From NCBI RefSeq assembly GCF_026341125.1, contig NZ_JAPEOR010000001.1:868001-932000 (forward strand): DNA of 64,000 nt. Direction: 5' to 3'. The stretch's first letter is position 1. Each line of letters starts with the position of its first letter. The DNA is from Streptomyces sp. NBC_01142 (GTDB lineage Bacteria > Actinomycetota > Actinomycetes > Streptomycetales > Streptomycetaceae). Shown piece after piece: positions 20,242 to 28,499 of the stretch. Made by a program: the position numbers and the translations under genes. The notes beneath the pieces are model-generated. The model made no database searches and was not told where the DNA came from. It saw only the letters and a list, made by a program, of their open reading frames with translations.

Positions 20242-20297
20242 GAAAAGCCCGCACAGGAAAAGCCCGCATAGGAAAAGCCCGCACAGGAAAAGCCCGC
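20232..20297. repeat. 15-bp minisatellite, 4.4 copies
   Basis: GCCCGCAYAGGAAAA is repeated at 20232, 20247, 20262 and 20277, with T and C alternating at the Y position, then a partial copy at 20292. The alternation shows that a 30-bp unit was duplicated. It overlaps the marR stop and leads into the terminator. Confidence 0.92.
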
Positions 20298-20335
20298 CGA
20301 CCTGCTCCTGGCCTGGGCCTGGGCGGTCGGCGGGC
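20292..20335. terminator. Bidirectional terminator between marR and SDR genes
   Basis: GCCCGCCGACC (20292-20302) pairs with GGTCGGCGGGC (20325-20335), followed by TCTTTCGG. Confidence 0.8.
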
Positions 20336-20358
20336 TCTTTCGGTCCGTCGATTTGCGG

Positions 20359-21060
20359 CTACACGGGCTGGCCGATCGGCCTGATGATCACGTTGTTGAT
20401 GTCGACACCGCCCGGCTGGTTGATCGCCCATACGACGGAGTCGGCGATCTGGTCGGCGGTCAGCAGGATTCCGTCGGGGAGCCCGCCCATCCCCTCCCAG
20501 AACGGGGTCTCCACGCGCCCCGGGGCGATCAGGGTCACGCCCACGCCGTCACCCGTCACCATGCGGCGGGTGTTCTCGGCGAGGCCCGTCACCGCCCACT
20601 TGGTCGCCCCGTAGATATTGCCCGGGGTGTGGACGAAGCCCGCGACGCTGCCGACGAGGACGATCCGGCCGCGGGTCTCCTTCAGGGCGGGCAGGGCGGC
20701 CCTGATGAGCAGCGCCGGGCCGAGCACGTTCGTCAGGACCATCTCGCGCCAGCCGGTCGGGTCCCCGTCGGCGAGGGTGTCATGGGTGGCGAAACCGGCG
20801 TTGGCGACGACCGTGTCCAGTCGCCCGAATTCCTGCACGGTGGCATCGACGGCCGACTGGACCGCGTCGTGGTCGGCGGCGTCTCCGGGGAGCGTCAACA
20901 GGCCTTCCGGCTTGCCGAGTTCCTCCGCGAACCGGCGGAGACGGTCGTTGCTGCGCCCGGTGATCGTCACCCGGTGGCCCTGGTCCAGCAGCTGCCGGGC
21001 CGTTGCCGCCCCGATGCCGCTGCCACCGCCGGTGATCAGAGTGACAGGAGAGTCGGTCAT
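20359..21060 (-). CDS. Short-chain dehydrogenase/reductase
   Basis: 233 residues from ATG 21060 (MTDSPVTLITGG). Classical SDR features: the nucleotide-binding TGGGSGIG (about 9-16), NAG in VVANAGFATH, catalytic Ser in VLVGSVAGFV and YxxxK in YGATKWAVTG, then the APGRVETPF substrate loop. The Arg in ITGRSNDRL suggests NADP(H) preference. The longer ORF upstream lacks a credible SD. The substrate is unknown. The 176 bp upstream (21061-21236) hold no other recognisable element. Confidence 0.9.
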   Translation of the reverse strand: MTDSPVTLITGGGSGIGAATARQLLDQGHRVTITGRSNDRLRRFAEELGKPEGLLTLPGDAADHDAVQSAVDATVQEFGRLDTVVANAGFATHDTLADGDPTGWREMVLTNVLGPALLIRAALPALKETRGRIVLVGSVAGFVHTPGNIYGATKWAVTGLAENTRRMVTGDGVGVTLIAPGRVETPFWEGMGGLPDGILLTADQIADSVVWAINQPGGVDINNVIIRPIGQPV

Positions 21061-21236
21061 GCGTGCCCCCAGAATCGTGTGACGGCGTCGGGGCGGGGCC
21101 CGTCGGGCAGGCCAACTGCCCTTGCCGTGGCGGGATTCCATCACTTGGAGCGCACTCGATGTCAATGCCGATCAATGCCGATCCGTGCCACTCCGTCGGC
21201 AGTGGCGATCAGGCCATAGCGATCAGGCGGCGGTGA

Positions 21237-22475
21237 TCAAGCCAGGGTGATCAGGGCTGCGATCGCCGGGCCGAACGCCCCGCCCAACTGGTAGCAGAGG
21301 CTGAACAGGCCAATCGTGGTGGGTCGTTGGGAGTCCGGGGCGGCCTGCGTGGCGTACACCGCGAGGGTCGCCTGGCCCGCCGAGGTCGTGAAGACGGCCA
21401 TGGCGGCGACCAGCAGGAGCAGCGGCGCCCACGGTGTCAGTGCCGCGGTCAGCGGGGCCAGGGCGCCGAGCGTGAGCAGGATCGTCAGGACCTTCGGGCG
21501 GCTCATCCGGGCGGAGGCCGTGGCCAGCAGCCAGGAGAGCAGGGAGCCCGTCAGCAGGGCGATGAGCTGGCCGGTGCCGATGGCCGAGGTCGACCAGTCG
21601 GTGCGGTCGGCCAGGAGCTGGGGGACCGAGAACAGGAGAGTGAAGTACGACGTCGCGAACACGCAGGCCAGCAGCGCGGAGAGCGCGAACGCCCGGGTGC
21701 GCAGCAGCGCGGCGGGGACGAAGCCGTCCGGGCGGGAGCGGACATGCGCGGTGAGGAGCCCGGCGGCGACGAGTGCCGCGACGGCCGCCGGCAACGGGAA
21801 GTGCGGGACGAAGACCAGGGCCGTCGCGAGCGCGACCAGCAGGGACGCGCCGCGGGTGTCGAAGGGGCCCGGCCGGGGCGCGAGGGTCGCGGGCGGGGCC
21901 GAGCGGAGTACGGCGGGGACCGCCAGCAGGGCCAGTGCGGAGACGGTGAGCGAGACGCGCCAGGAGAGTGCCCCCGCGAGCAGTGAGCCGAGCAGCGGGC
22001 CGACCGCGCCGAGTATGCCGAAGCCCGCGGTGATGACGCCCATCCGGCGGACCGAGCCCGCCAGGCTCATCGCGGAGGTGACCAGGCCCGCGCCGCCGAC
22101 CGCCTGGGCCGCGCGGCCCGGGAGGGCAAGGGGCAGCCACGGCGCCAGAGCCACCAGCAGGGTGCCGGCCAGCACCAGTGCCGTACTGACATGGAGTGTC
22201 GTACGCAGTCCGCGGCGGCGCAGCAGGCCCGCCATCAGTGGGGTGCCGACCGCCATGGCCCACGCGAAGGTCGTGACGAACCAGGTCGCCGTCGCCGTAC
22301 GGACGCCGAACGAGCCGGCCATGTCCGGCAGGATCAGTACGGGGCTGTTCGCACCCGCCGCGATCGGCGTGGCCAGCAACGCCAGCCACAGGGCCGGGAC
22401 TCGGGGGGCCGGGGTGGCTCCGGTGGAACGGGCGGTGGCGGGGTGCCCGTGTGCCTGGGGGGAGCGGACGAGCAT
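21237..22475 (-). CDS. MFS transporter (probable drug or metabolite exporter)
   Basis: 412 residues with 12 predicted transmembrane segments. The motif A-like loop MAGLLRRRGLRTTLHVS follows helix 2, and the long loop between helices 6 and 7 (PPATLAPRPGPFDTRG) is as expected. AGGAG lies 6 nt before the ATG. It is divergent from a MarR gene with two operator copies between them, the classical layout of a ligand-induced efflux pump. The exported compound cannot be inferred. Confidence 0.88.
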   Translation of the reverse strand: MLVRSPQAHGHPATARSTGATPAPRVPALWLALLATPIAAGANSPVLILPDMAGSFGVRTATATWFVTTFAWAMAVGTPLMAGLLRRRGLRTTLHVSTALVLAGTLLVALAPWLPLALPGRAAQAVGGAGLVTSAMSLAGSVRRMGVITAGFGILGAVGPLLGSLLAGALSWRVSLTVSALALLAVPAVLRSAPPATLAPRPGPFDTRGASLLVALATALVFVPHFPLPAAVAALVAAGLLTAHVRSRPDGFVPAALLRTRAFALSALLACVFATSYFTLLFSVPQLLADRTDWSTSAIGTGQLIALLTGSLLSWLLATASARMSRPKVLTILLTLGALAPLTAALTPWAPLLLLVAAMAVFTTSAGQATLAVYATQAAPDSQRPTTIGLFSLCYQLGGAFGPAIAALITLA

Positions 22476-22501
22476 GGGACACTCCTGTCGTTCAGGCTTG
22501 A

Positions 22502-22521
22502 TAATCTCAACGTTGAGATTA
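22502..22521. promoter_or_regulatory. MarR operator 1: 20-bp perfect palindrome
   Basis: TAATCTCAACGTTGAGATTA is a perfect 20-bp palindrome, 27 bp upstream of the MFS ATG, ideally placed to block its promoter. Confidence 0.85.
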
Positions 22522-22551
22522 AAAGCAGCCCGCTTCTCTCAGCGTCAAGTC

Positions 22552-22565
22552 TCTTAACGTTGAGA
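22552..22565. promoter_or_regulatory. MarR operator 2
   Basis: TCTTAACGTTGAGA differs from the core of operator 1 (TCTCAACGTTGAGA) at one base. It lies 25 bp upstream of the MarR ATG, giving autoregulation. Confidence 0.75.
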
Positions 22566-22589
22566 ATGCTTTCGTTGAAGGGAATCCGG

Positions 22590-23096
22590 ATGAGTGACGC
22601 GGTGGACGCGATCATCGACCAGTGGGTCGCCGAGCGCCCCGACCTGGAAGAAGACCTCTGGCCGGTCCAGGTGCTCGGCCGGCTTCAGCGGCTGGGTCGC
22701 GTCCTCGACAAGGAGTTCAGGTCCTTCGCCGCCAAGCGCGGCCTGGAGCTTGGTGAGTTCGACGTGCTGACCACGCTGCAGCGCTCCGGGCCGCCGTACC
22801 GGCTGACTGCGGGGTCGCTCCTCAAGGCCGCCATGGTGACGTCCGGCGCGATCACCAACCGCATCGACCGCATGGAGGCCAAGGGACTGGTCGAGCGGGT
22901 CCGTGACGACGAGGACCGGCGCACGGTCAAGATCCAGCTCACCGAGCACGGCCACGACATCACTCGCGAGTACATGGCCGCCCATCTCGCCAACGAGGCG
23001 CGCATGCTCGGGGAGCTGGACCGCGAGGAGTGCGAACAGCTCGCCGGATCCCTGCGCAAGCTGCTCGAATCCCTCGGGGACCGCTCGATCAGGTGA
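22590..23096 (+). CDS. MarR-family transcriptional regulator
   Basis: 168 residues from ATG 22590 (MSDAVDAIIDQW), GAAGGGA upstream. The winged helix is LELGEFDVLTTLQRSGPPYRLTAGSLLKAAMVTSGAITNRIDRMEAKGLVERV, with a DDEDRRTVKIQLTEHG wing. It should repress the divergent MFS exporter via the two CTCAACGTTGAG sites. Its 3' end begins a series of GCTCGATC repeats. Confidence 0.92.
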   Translation: MSDAVDAIIDQWVAERPDLEEDLWPVQVLGRLQRLGRVLDKEFRSFAAKRGLELGEFDVLTTLQRSGPPYRLTAGSLLKAAMVTSGAITNRIDRMEAKGLVERVRDDEDRRTVKIQLTEHGHDITREYMAAHLANEARMLGELDREECEQLAGSLRKLLESLGDRSIR

Positions 23097-23190
23097 CCGG
23101 GACGGCCTCGGACGCTGCTCGATCGCTGACCGGGGGGCATCGGGGACTGCTCGATCGGCCGACCGGGCCGAGTTCGGCAATCGCTCGATC
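23083..23190. repeat. GCTCGATC array, about 33-bp period
   Basis: GCTCGATC starts at 23083, 23117, 23149 and 23183, each preceded by a GGNNNNN and followed by a GACCGG-like stretch; the units are degenerate. The rest of the 235-bp gap to 23331 is low-complexity GGCCTCGCCGAGCCGG-like sequence with no gene. Confidence 0.6.
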
Positions 23191-23331
23191 GGCTGCCACG
23201 ACCGACCTCGCCGACCCGACCGGCCTCGCCGAGCCGGTCGGCATCGCCGCTGCGGCCTGCCTCGCCGGCCCGGTCGGCCGGCAACTCCCTTACGCCCGCG
23301 GCATGGTTGCCGGCCTCCCCGGCGCCCCGCC

Positions 23332-24429
23332 CTAAGCCTGGGGTGCCATGCCCGTCTTGAGGCCCGCGCCGCAGAGCGGTACGACGGCGGTGCGATCGGT
23401 CCACCCGCCCGCCGCCGCCCAGCAGGCCACCCCGGTCGACTCGACGAACAGCCCCCGCCCCGCCAGATCCAGCTGAGCCGCCCGGATCTGATTCTCCGTC
23501 ACTGTCAGGAAGGTGCCGCCGGACTCGCGCACGGCCCGCAGGACCTGGCGGGCTCGCGGCGGCTTCGGGATGGCGATGCCCTCGGCGAGGGTCGGCAGGG
23601 GCGGCGCGTTGTCGTCGAGCAGGCGGTCGGAGCCGGCGTGGAAGGCCGCGGCCAGTGGGGAGGCCGCCTCGGCCTGCACGGCGATCAGGGCGGGGAGTTC
23701 GTCGATCAGTCCGTGGGCGTGCAGTTCTCCGAGGGCGAGCGACGCGCCGAGGAGCAGCGTGCCGTTGCCGACCGGGACGACGATCGCCTCGGGGAGCCGG
23801 CCGCCCAGGTCCTCCCACAGCTCGTACACGTAGGTCTTCGTGCCGTGCAGGAAGTACGGATTGTAGACATGACTCGCGTAGAAGGTGCCGGGTTCCTCGG
23901 CGGCCGTACGGGCAGCGACGGCGGTGGCCTCGCGATCGCCGGGGACGAGCTCCAGACGCGCGCCGTGCGCCCGGATCTGCTCCACCTTCTTGGCGGACGT
24001 GTCCGCGGGGACGTACACCGTGCAGTCGAGACCTGCCCGCGCGCAGTACGCGGCGATCGCCGTGCCCGCGTTCCCGCTGCTGTCCGCGATGACCCGACGC
24101 GGCTGCAGCCTGCGGGCGAGCTCCGCCAGCATCACCGCGCCGCGGTCCTTGAAGGAGAGCGTCGGCATCAGGAAGTCGAGCTTGGCGGAGACGGTGTCGG
24201 TGAGCGGGACGAGCGGAGTGCGGCCCTCGCCGAGGGAGGTGGCGGGAGAGGAGAGCGGCAGTGCCTCTTCGTAGCGCCACAGTGAATTCACTCTGCCCGG
24301 CAGGGACTTGAGGGAAACCGGAGAAGCGGTGAAGTCCAGGTCCCAGGGGCCGCGGCAGCGGGGGCAGCACCAGGCGGCCGCGTCAACGGGGGAGTGGGTA
24401 CCGCAGTTGGGGCAGTTGTACGAGCTCAT
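23332..24429 (-). CDS. Threonine synthase-like PLP enzyme
   Basis: 365 residues. An N-terminal zinc ribbon (CPNCG at 6-10, CCPRC at 21-25) precedes a fold-type II PLP domain with the Schiff-base lysine K94 in TLSFKDRGAV. A phosphate-binding SSGNAGTAIAAY and a GNGTLLLGAS loop are also present. It converts O-phosphohomoserine to threonine if it is the true ThrC; Streptomyces also has another thrC in the hom-thrB cluster as I recall, so this may be a paralogue with a different amino-acid substrate. There is no strong SD; the ATG at 24429 starts the zinc ribbon exactly. Confidence 0.82.
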   Translation of the reverse strand: MSSYNCPNCGTHSPVDAAAWCCPRCRGPWDLDFTASPVSLKSLPGRVNSLWRYEEALPLSSPATSLGEGRTPLVPLTDTVSAKLDFLMPTLSFKDRGAVMLAELARRLQPRRVIADSSGNAGTAIAAYCARAGLDCTVYVPADTSAKKVEQIRAHGARLELVPGDREATAVAARTAAEEPGTFYASHVYNPYFLHGTKTYVYELWEDLGGRLPEAIVVPVGNGTLLLGASLALGELHAHGLIDELPALIAVQAEAASPLAAAFHAGSDRLLDDNAPPLPTLAEGIAIPKPPRARQVLRAVRESGGTFLTVTENQIRAAQLDLAGRGLFVESTGVACWAAAGGWTDRTAVVPLCGAGLKTGMAPQA

Positions 24430-24618
24430 GGTTCACCAGCATGGCAGTTGTGTGGCACACGTGTTACGTCCCTTCCAGGGCCCTTGTGTGATTCCTATGG
24501 ATCCGTCAATCTTTCGCTCGGCAGGCGGACATGGCCGTCGCGGACTCTGCGTCGTTGTTGTCATGGGCCTGCCGGTATCCCCCACAGCAACGCACCACCA
24601 ATGAGGAGGACCCCTCAC

Positions 24619-26190
24619 ATGTCAGTGATGCGTACCTCGCGGCGAAGACTCGCCGCAGCCAGCGCAACAGCCGTCGTCGCGCTCTCGCTCGGTGCGGCCT
24701 CCGCCCTCCCGGCCGCAGCGGTCCCGGTGGCGCCTGCGGGCGTCATCCAGAACGCGGGCGCGCCCGGAGCCATCGCGGGCAGCTACATCGTCACGCTCGA
24801 CGAGTCCGCGGCCGCCGGCTCCAAGGCGGGCAAGGCGCTTGCGGCGGAGTACGGCGCGAAGATCAAGAAGACGTACAAGGCCGCGCTGAACGGCTACGCC
24901 GTCGAGCTCTCCGCGGCGCAGGCGAAGAAGTTCGCCGCGGACCCGGCCGTCGAGTCCGTCGTGCAGAACCGCGTCTTCAAGGTCTCGGGCACCCAGCCGA
25001 ACCCGCCTTCCTGGGGTTTGGACCGGATCGACCAGAAGACCCTGCCGCTGAACCAGAGTTACACCTACCCGGACTCCGCGGGCTCGGGCGTGACGGCGTA
25101 CGTCATCGACACCGGCGTACGCATCACCCACAGCGACTTCGGCGGCCGGGCGTCGTACGGCTATGACGCCATCGACAACGACAACACGGCGCAGGACGGC
25201 CACGGTCACGGCACGCACGTCGCCGCCACCGTCGCCGGGTCCTCCTACGGCGTGGCCAAGAAGGCCAAGGTCGTCGGCGTCCGCGTGCTCGACGACGGAG
25301 GCTCGGGCACGACCGCGCAGGTCGTCGCCGGCATCGACTGGGTGACCCAGAACGCCGTCAAGCCGGCCGTCGCCAACATGAGCCTGGGCGGCGGTGCCGA
25401 CCCCGCCCTCGACACGGCGGTACGCAACTCCATCGCCTCCGGCATCACCTACGCCGTGGCCGCGGGCAACGAGTCGACCAACGCCGCCACCAAGTCGCCC
25501 GCCCGCGTCACCGAGGCGATCACCGTCGGCGCCACGACGAGCACGGACGCCAAGGCGAGCTACTCCAACTACGGCAACGTGCTGGACATCTTCGCCCCGG
25601 GCTCCTCCATCACCTCCGCCTGGAACACCAGCGACAGCGCGACGAACACCATCTCCGGCACGTCGATGGCGTCCCCGCACGTCGCCGGCGCCGCAGCCCT
25701 CTACCTGGCCGACAACCCCGCCTCCACCCCGGCGCAGGTGTCGACCGCCCTGGTCAACGCCGCCACGCCCAATGTGGTGGGCAGCCCGGGCACCGGCTCG
25801 CCCAACCGCCTGCTGTACGTCGGCGGCGGCGGCACCACGCCGCCGGGCAAGAAGTTCGAGAACACCGCGGACTACGCGATCAACGACAACGCCACCGCCG
25901 AGTCGCCGGTCACCGTCAGCGGAGTCACCGGGAACGCGCCCGCCTCGCTGAGCGTGCCGGTCGACATCAAGCACACGTACATCGGTGACCTGAAGATCGA
26001 CCTGATCGCCCCGGACGGCACGGCCTACAACCTCAAGGCCTACGGCACCGGCGGCAGCGCGGACAACGTGATCACCACCTACACCGTGAACGCGTCGTCG
26101 GAGGCTGCCAACGGCACCTGGAAGCTGCGGGTCAGCGACAACGCGCGGTACGACACCGGGAAGATCGACTCCTGGGGTCTGCAGTTCTGA
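24619..26190 (+). CDS. Secreted S8 (subtilisin/proteinase K-type) serine protease with P-domain
   Basis: 523 residues. A signal peptide (about 1-35) is followed by an I9 propeptide (about 55-120; [10 protein letters not shown]) that folds and inhibits the enzyme until self-cleavage. The triad is Asp164 (YVIDTGV), His200 (HGHGTHVA) and Ser349 ([12 protein letters not shown]), with oxyanion Asn284 (AAGNES). After a [10 protein letters not shown] linker comes a proprotein-convertase P-domain (about 410-523; [22 protein letters not shown] end). GAGGAGGA lies 8 nt before the ATG, so strong translation is expected. Transcribed divergently from the threonine synthase. Confidence 0.95.
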   Translation: MSVMRTSRRRLAAASATAVVALSLGAASALPAAAVPVAPAGVIQNAGAPGAIAGSYIVTLDESAAAGSKAGKALAAEYGAKIKKTYKAALNGYAVELSAAQAKKFAADPAVESVVQNRVFKVSGTQPNPPSWGLDRIDQKTLPLNQSYTYPDSAGSGVTAYVIDTGVRITHSDFGGRASYGYDAIDNDNTAQDGHGHGTHVAATVAGSSYGVAKKAKVVGVRVLDDGGSGTTAQVVAGIDWVTQNAVKPAVANMSLGGGADPALDTAVRNSIASGITYAVAAGNESTNAATKSPARVTEAITVGATTSTDAKASYSNYGNVLDIFAPGSSITSAWNTSDSATNTISGTSMASPHVAGAAALYLADNPASTPAQVSTALVNAATPNVVGSPGTGSPNRLLYVGGGGTTPPGKKFENTADYAINDNATAESPVTVSGVTGNAPASLSVPVDIKHTYIGDLKIDLIAPDGTAYNLKAYGTGGSADNVITTYTVNASSEAANGTWKLRVSDNARYDTGKIDSWGLQF

Positions 26191-26227
26191 AACCCCTCAG
26201 GTCCGATCTCTGAGTGAGTGAATGGGA

Positions 26228-26255
26228 GGGGGCGGCCGCCTCGGCGGCCGTCCCC
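26228..26255 (+). terminator. Protease terminator hairpin
   Basis: A 13-bp stem with one G-U pair (GGGGGCGGCCGCC / GGCGGCCGTCCCC) and a 2-nt loop, starting 37 bp after the stop. Confidence 0.8.
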
Positions 26256-26294
26256 TTCACCGTTCTCGTTCACCGTTCTCGTTCACCGTTCCTG
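26256..26294. repeat. 13-bp tandem repeat after the protease terminator
   Basis: TTCACCGTTCTCG occurs twice perfectly (26256, 26269) and once with two mismatches (26282). The remaining bases to 26434 hold no recognisable gene. Confidence 0.85.
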
Positions 26295-26434
26295 TTCTCC
26301 CTTCTTGCGCTGTCAGCCGAGCAGGCGAGAGGCTGCTGGAGCCGGAGCACGACGCCGTCCGGTCCACGCTGTGCACAGCAGTACCTCGACAGGCGCGGCC
26401 GGATTGACCGCGAGCCCCTCCAGAACAACGGTCA

Positions 26435-27628
26435 TCAGTCCTCGTCCCGGTACGGCGTCGGCTCGGCGACCCAGCCTGCTGTCAGAACCAGTCGTGAAGT
26501 CCTGTGCACGGCGAGGAAGCCGAAGGGCCGGTCGAACACGGCGTCCACCTCGACGGCCCGGTACCGGAACTCCGGTACCCCTGCGCCCGCGGCCCCCAGC
26601 GCCGTCACGCTTGCCGCCCGGAATCCGAGCGCGCCGAACGTCGCCGTGGACGACTGGCGTGCGGACCGGATCGCCAGTGGCTCAGGGCTGACGCCGGGGA
26701 AGTGACCGTGGCTCCGGTCTCTGGCAGCGGCCAGGCCGAAGAGCCGGTCCCGTTCCAGCAGATCGTGGTCGGCGGTCAGCGAGAAGGGCGAGGTCGTGAG
26801 GTGGAGCCGCGGCGGGGTGGGGAACAGCGCGCGGACGACGCTCTTGGTCAGGCCCGGGCCCACCGCGCCGTACGGGAGCCGGTCGGCCGGGACCGCCGTG
26901 TACCGGCCCGCGAGGACGTCGATACCGGTGGCGAGGACGCTCGCCGGCGCCGACTCCGGCTCCCCGAGCAGCAGATGGACATCGATGCCGGTGTTGCCGA
27001 GCACCTTGGCCACCGTTACCGCACCGGTGGGGGTGTCGGCCACGCCGACTCGGTCGAGCAGTGAGGTGGTGCGCATCAGCGAGCTCAGCTCGCGTGCGGC
27101 CCAGGGCCCCGGCCCCGCACACATCACGCCTTCGGTGAAGGGCCGGAACCACTCCGTACGCAGCGCCAGCGCACTCGCCAGCACCAGTTCCGTCTCGTCG
27201 TCGAGGACAACCGGCAGCGCTTCGATCTGCCCGCCCGTCCGCTCCGCGGCCCAGGCGTCCAGCGCCGCGCGGTCGGTGTCCTCGTCGCCGGAGAGCCGCG
27301 CATGCGCGCCCGGCGGCAGCGCGGCGGCCCACTTCTCGTGCAGCGGCAGTGACTTCTTCGTCCACAGGCCCAGTGCCGCGTCCACGCCCCGCATCGCACC
27401 GAGCGCGGCCAGCAGCCCCCGGGCCGCTCCGGCGGCTTCGGCCGCGGGCAGGCCCACCGCCTCCCCCAGTTCGCGGCGGGCCGCGCCGCCCGCGCCGTCC
27501 GCGAGGAGAGCGAGCAGTGGCCAGACCCCGGCCGCCGAGAAGACCGTGCCGCCCGGCCGCTCGTCCTGCCGAGCCCACTGTGCCGTCAGGTGGTTCACGG
27601 CCCGTACCGCAGCTGCTGCCGGCTGCAT
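26435..27628 (-). CDS. Serpin-family protein
   Basis: 397 residues. FSAAGVWPLLALLADGAGGAARREL is the N-terminal serpin pattern (helix B region). AALGLWTKKSLPLHEKWAAAL, LVLASALALRTEWFRPF and the C-terminal FDRPFGFLAVHRTSRLVLTAGWV are the diagnostic serpin segments. The reactive-centre loop region reads STATFGALGFRAASVTALGAAGAGVP. It lacks a signal peptide, so it is probably intracellular; the target protease is unknown. ATG 27628 (MQPAAAAVRA) has GGAGGA 4 nt upstream and is preferred over 27652. Its closeness to the S8 protease may be coincidence. Confidence 0.82.
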   Translation of the reverse strand: MQPAAAAVRAVNHLTAQWARQDERPGGTVFSAAGVWPLLALLADGAGGAARRELGEAVGLPAAEAAGAARGLLAALGAMRGVDAALGLWTKKSLPLHEKWAAALPPGAHARLSGDEDTDRAALDAWAAERTGGQIEALPVVLDDETELVLASALALRTEWFRPFTEGVMCAGPGPWAARELSSLMRTTSLLDRVGVADTPTGAVTVAKVLGNTGIDVHLLLGEPESAPASVLATGIDVLAGRYTAVPADRLPYGAVGPGLTKSVVRALFPTPPRLHLTTSPFSLTADHDLLERDRLFGLAAARDRSHGHFPGVSPEPLAIRSARQSSTATFGALGFRAASVTALGAAGAGVPEFRYRAVEVDAVFDRPFGFLAVHRTSRLVLTAGWVAEPTPYRDED

Positions 27629-27700
27629 TCCGTCCTCCGTCGCGCTACACATATGATCCGCACGCCTGTTCGTGTGATCCCGACGAGGAGCAACGTACCC

Positions 27701-28399
27701 GTGCACCCATCCGCCCAGAGCTGGCAGCCGTATCCGCAGTACGCCCGCAGACCGTCCGTGAACGGCCTGTCCGTCGCCTCTCTCGTACTCGGCATCGTGT
27801 GCTGTCTGCCGCCGCTCGGGCTGGTGCTCGGACTGATAGCCCTCTCGCAGATCAAGAGGAAGGGCGACCGCGGCAAGGGCATGGCGGTCGCGGGCATCGT
27901 GCTCTCCTCGATCAGCACCCTCCTGGTGCTCGTCGGACTCGCCACCGGCGGGATCGGCGACGCCTGGGACGGCTTCCGGAAGGGCATGGGTGAGGCGTCG
28001 CGCTCGCGCAGCACGCTCGACCTGCACAAGGGCGACTGCTTCAACGTCCCCGGCGACGAGCTGGAGCAGGAGACCGCGTCCGTCAGGGTCGTCGACTGCG
28101 CCAAGGAGCACGACGCCGAGGTCACCGGGGCCTTCAGGCTGGAGAAGTCCGACACCTGGCCCGGCGAGGCGGCTGTCGAACCGGTGGCCGAGAAGCGCTG
28201 CACGGAGATCAACAACGCCTACGCGACGGACGCCTCCGCCGTGCCGGACAGCGCGGAGATCTACTACTACATGCCGAGCGAACGCAGTTGGCGCCTGGGG
28301 GACCGCTCGGTGACCTGCGCCTTCGCCGTCACGGAAGGAAAGCTCAAGGGCTCCGTACGGTCCGGAGGCATCCCGTCGGCGGATGGGACCGGCCCCTGA
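27701..28399 (+). CDS. DUF4190 / septum-formation-domain membrane protein
   Basis: 232 residues from GTG 27701, with GAGGAG upstream. Residues about 22-90 contain two hydrophobic helices with the DUF4190 pattern NGLSVASLVLGIVCCLPPLGLVLGLIALSQI and GKGMAVAGIVLS. The extracytoplasmic C-terminus (about 108-225) has LHKGDCFNVPGD, VRVVDCAKEHDAEVTGAF and a Cys pair, the actinobacterial Septum_form domain. Its role in division is not proven. The gene is divergent from the serpin and ends inside its own terminator stem. Confidence 0.8.
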   Translation: MHPSAQSWQPYPQYARRPSVNGLSVASLVLGIVCCLPPLGLVLGLIALSQIKRKGDRGKGMAVAGIVLSSISTLLVLVGLATGGIGDAWDGFRKGMGEASRSRSTLDLHKGDCFNVPGDELEQETASVRVVDCAKEHDAEVTGAFRLEKSDTWPGEAAVEPVAEKRCTEINNAYATDASAVPDSAEIYYYMPSERSWRLGDRSVTCAFAVTEGKLKGSVRSGGIPSADGTGP

Positions 28400-28429
28400 G
28401 CCACCGAAGGCCCGGGGCCGGTCCCATCC
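28381..28429 (+). terminator. 16-bp terminator stem overlapping the gene end
   Basis: GGATGGGACCGGCCCC (28381-28396) pairs perfectly with GGGGCCGGTCCCATCC (28414-28429); the left arm encodes the last codons of the preceding gene. Confidence 0.85.
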
Positions 28430-28446
28430 CCGAACCGTTGCGATCC

Positions 28447-28499
28447 AGGGGGTGTCGCTTGGATCTTGCCGGGCTCGCGTGATCCGAACGGCACCCCCT
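28447..28499. repeat. Dispersed palindromic intergenic element, copy A
   Basis: AGGGGGTGTC ... GGCACCCCCT outer arms enclose GGATC ... GATCC inner arms. The central 25 bp match, in inverse orientation, 23 of 25 bases of a second copy at 37011-37039. It sits at the 3' end of the chitinase gene and overlaps its stop by 2 bp. Confidence 0.8.

Noticed and set aside
20232..20297. Possible CRISPR array
   Set aside because: Units are 15 bp without spacers and there are no cas genes; it is a minisatellite.
17862..24429. A biosynthetic cluster made of ABM, SDR, MFS and MarR genes
   Set aside because: No core biosynthetic enzyme is present and the genes have separate, divergent promoters with their own terminators.
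24403..24618. Upstream extension of the S8 protease
   Set aside because: The frame is open, but a strong SD and signal peptide fix the start at 24619.
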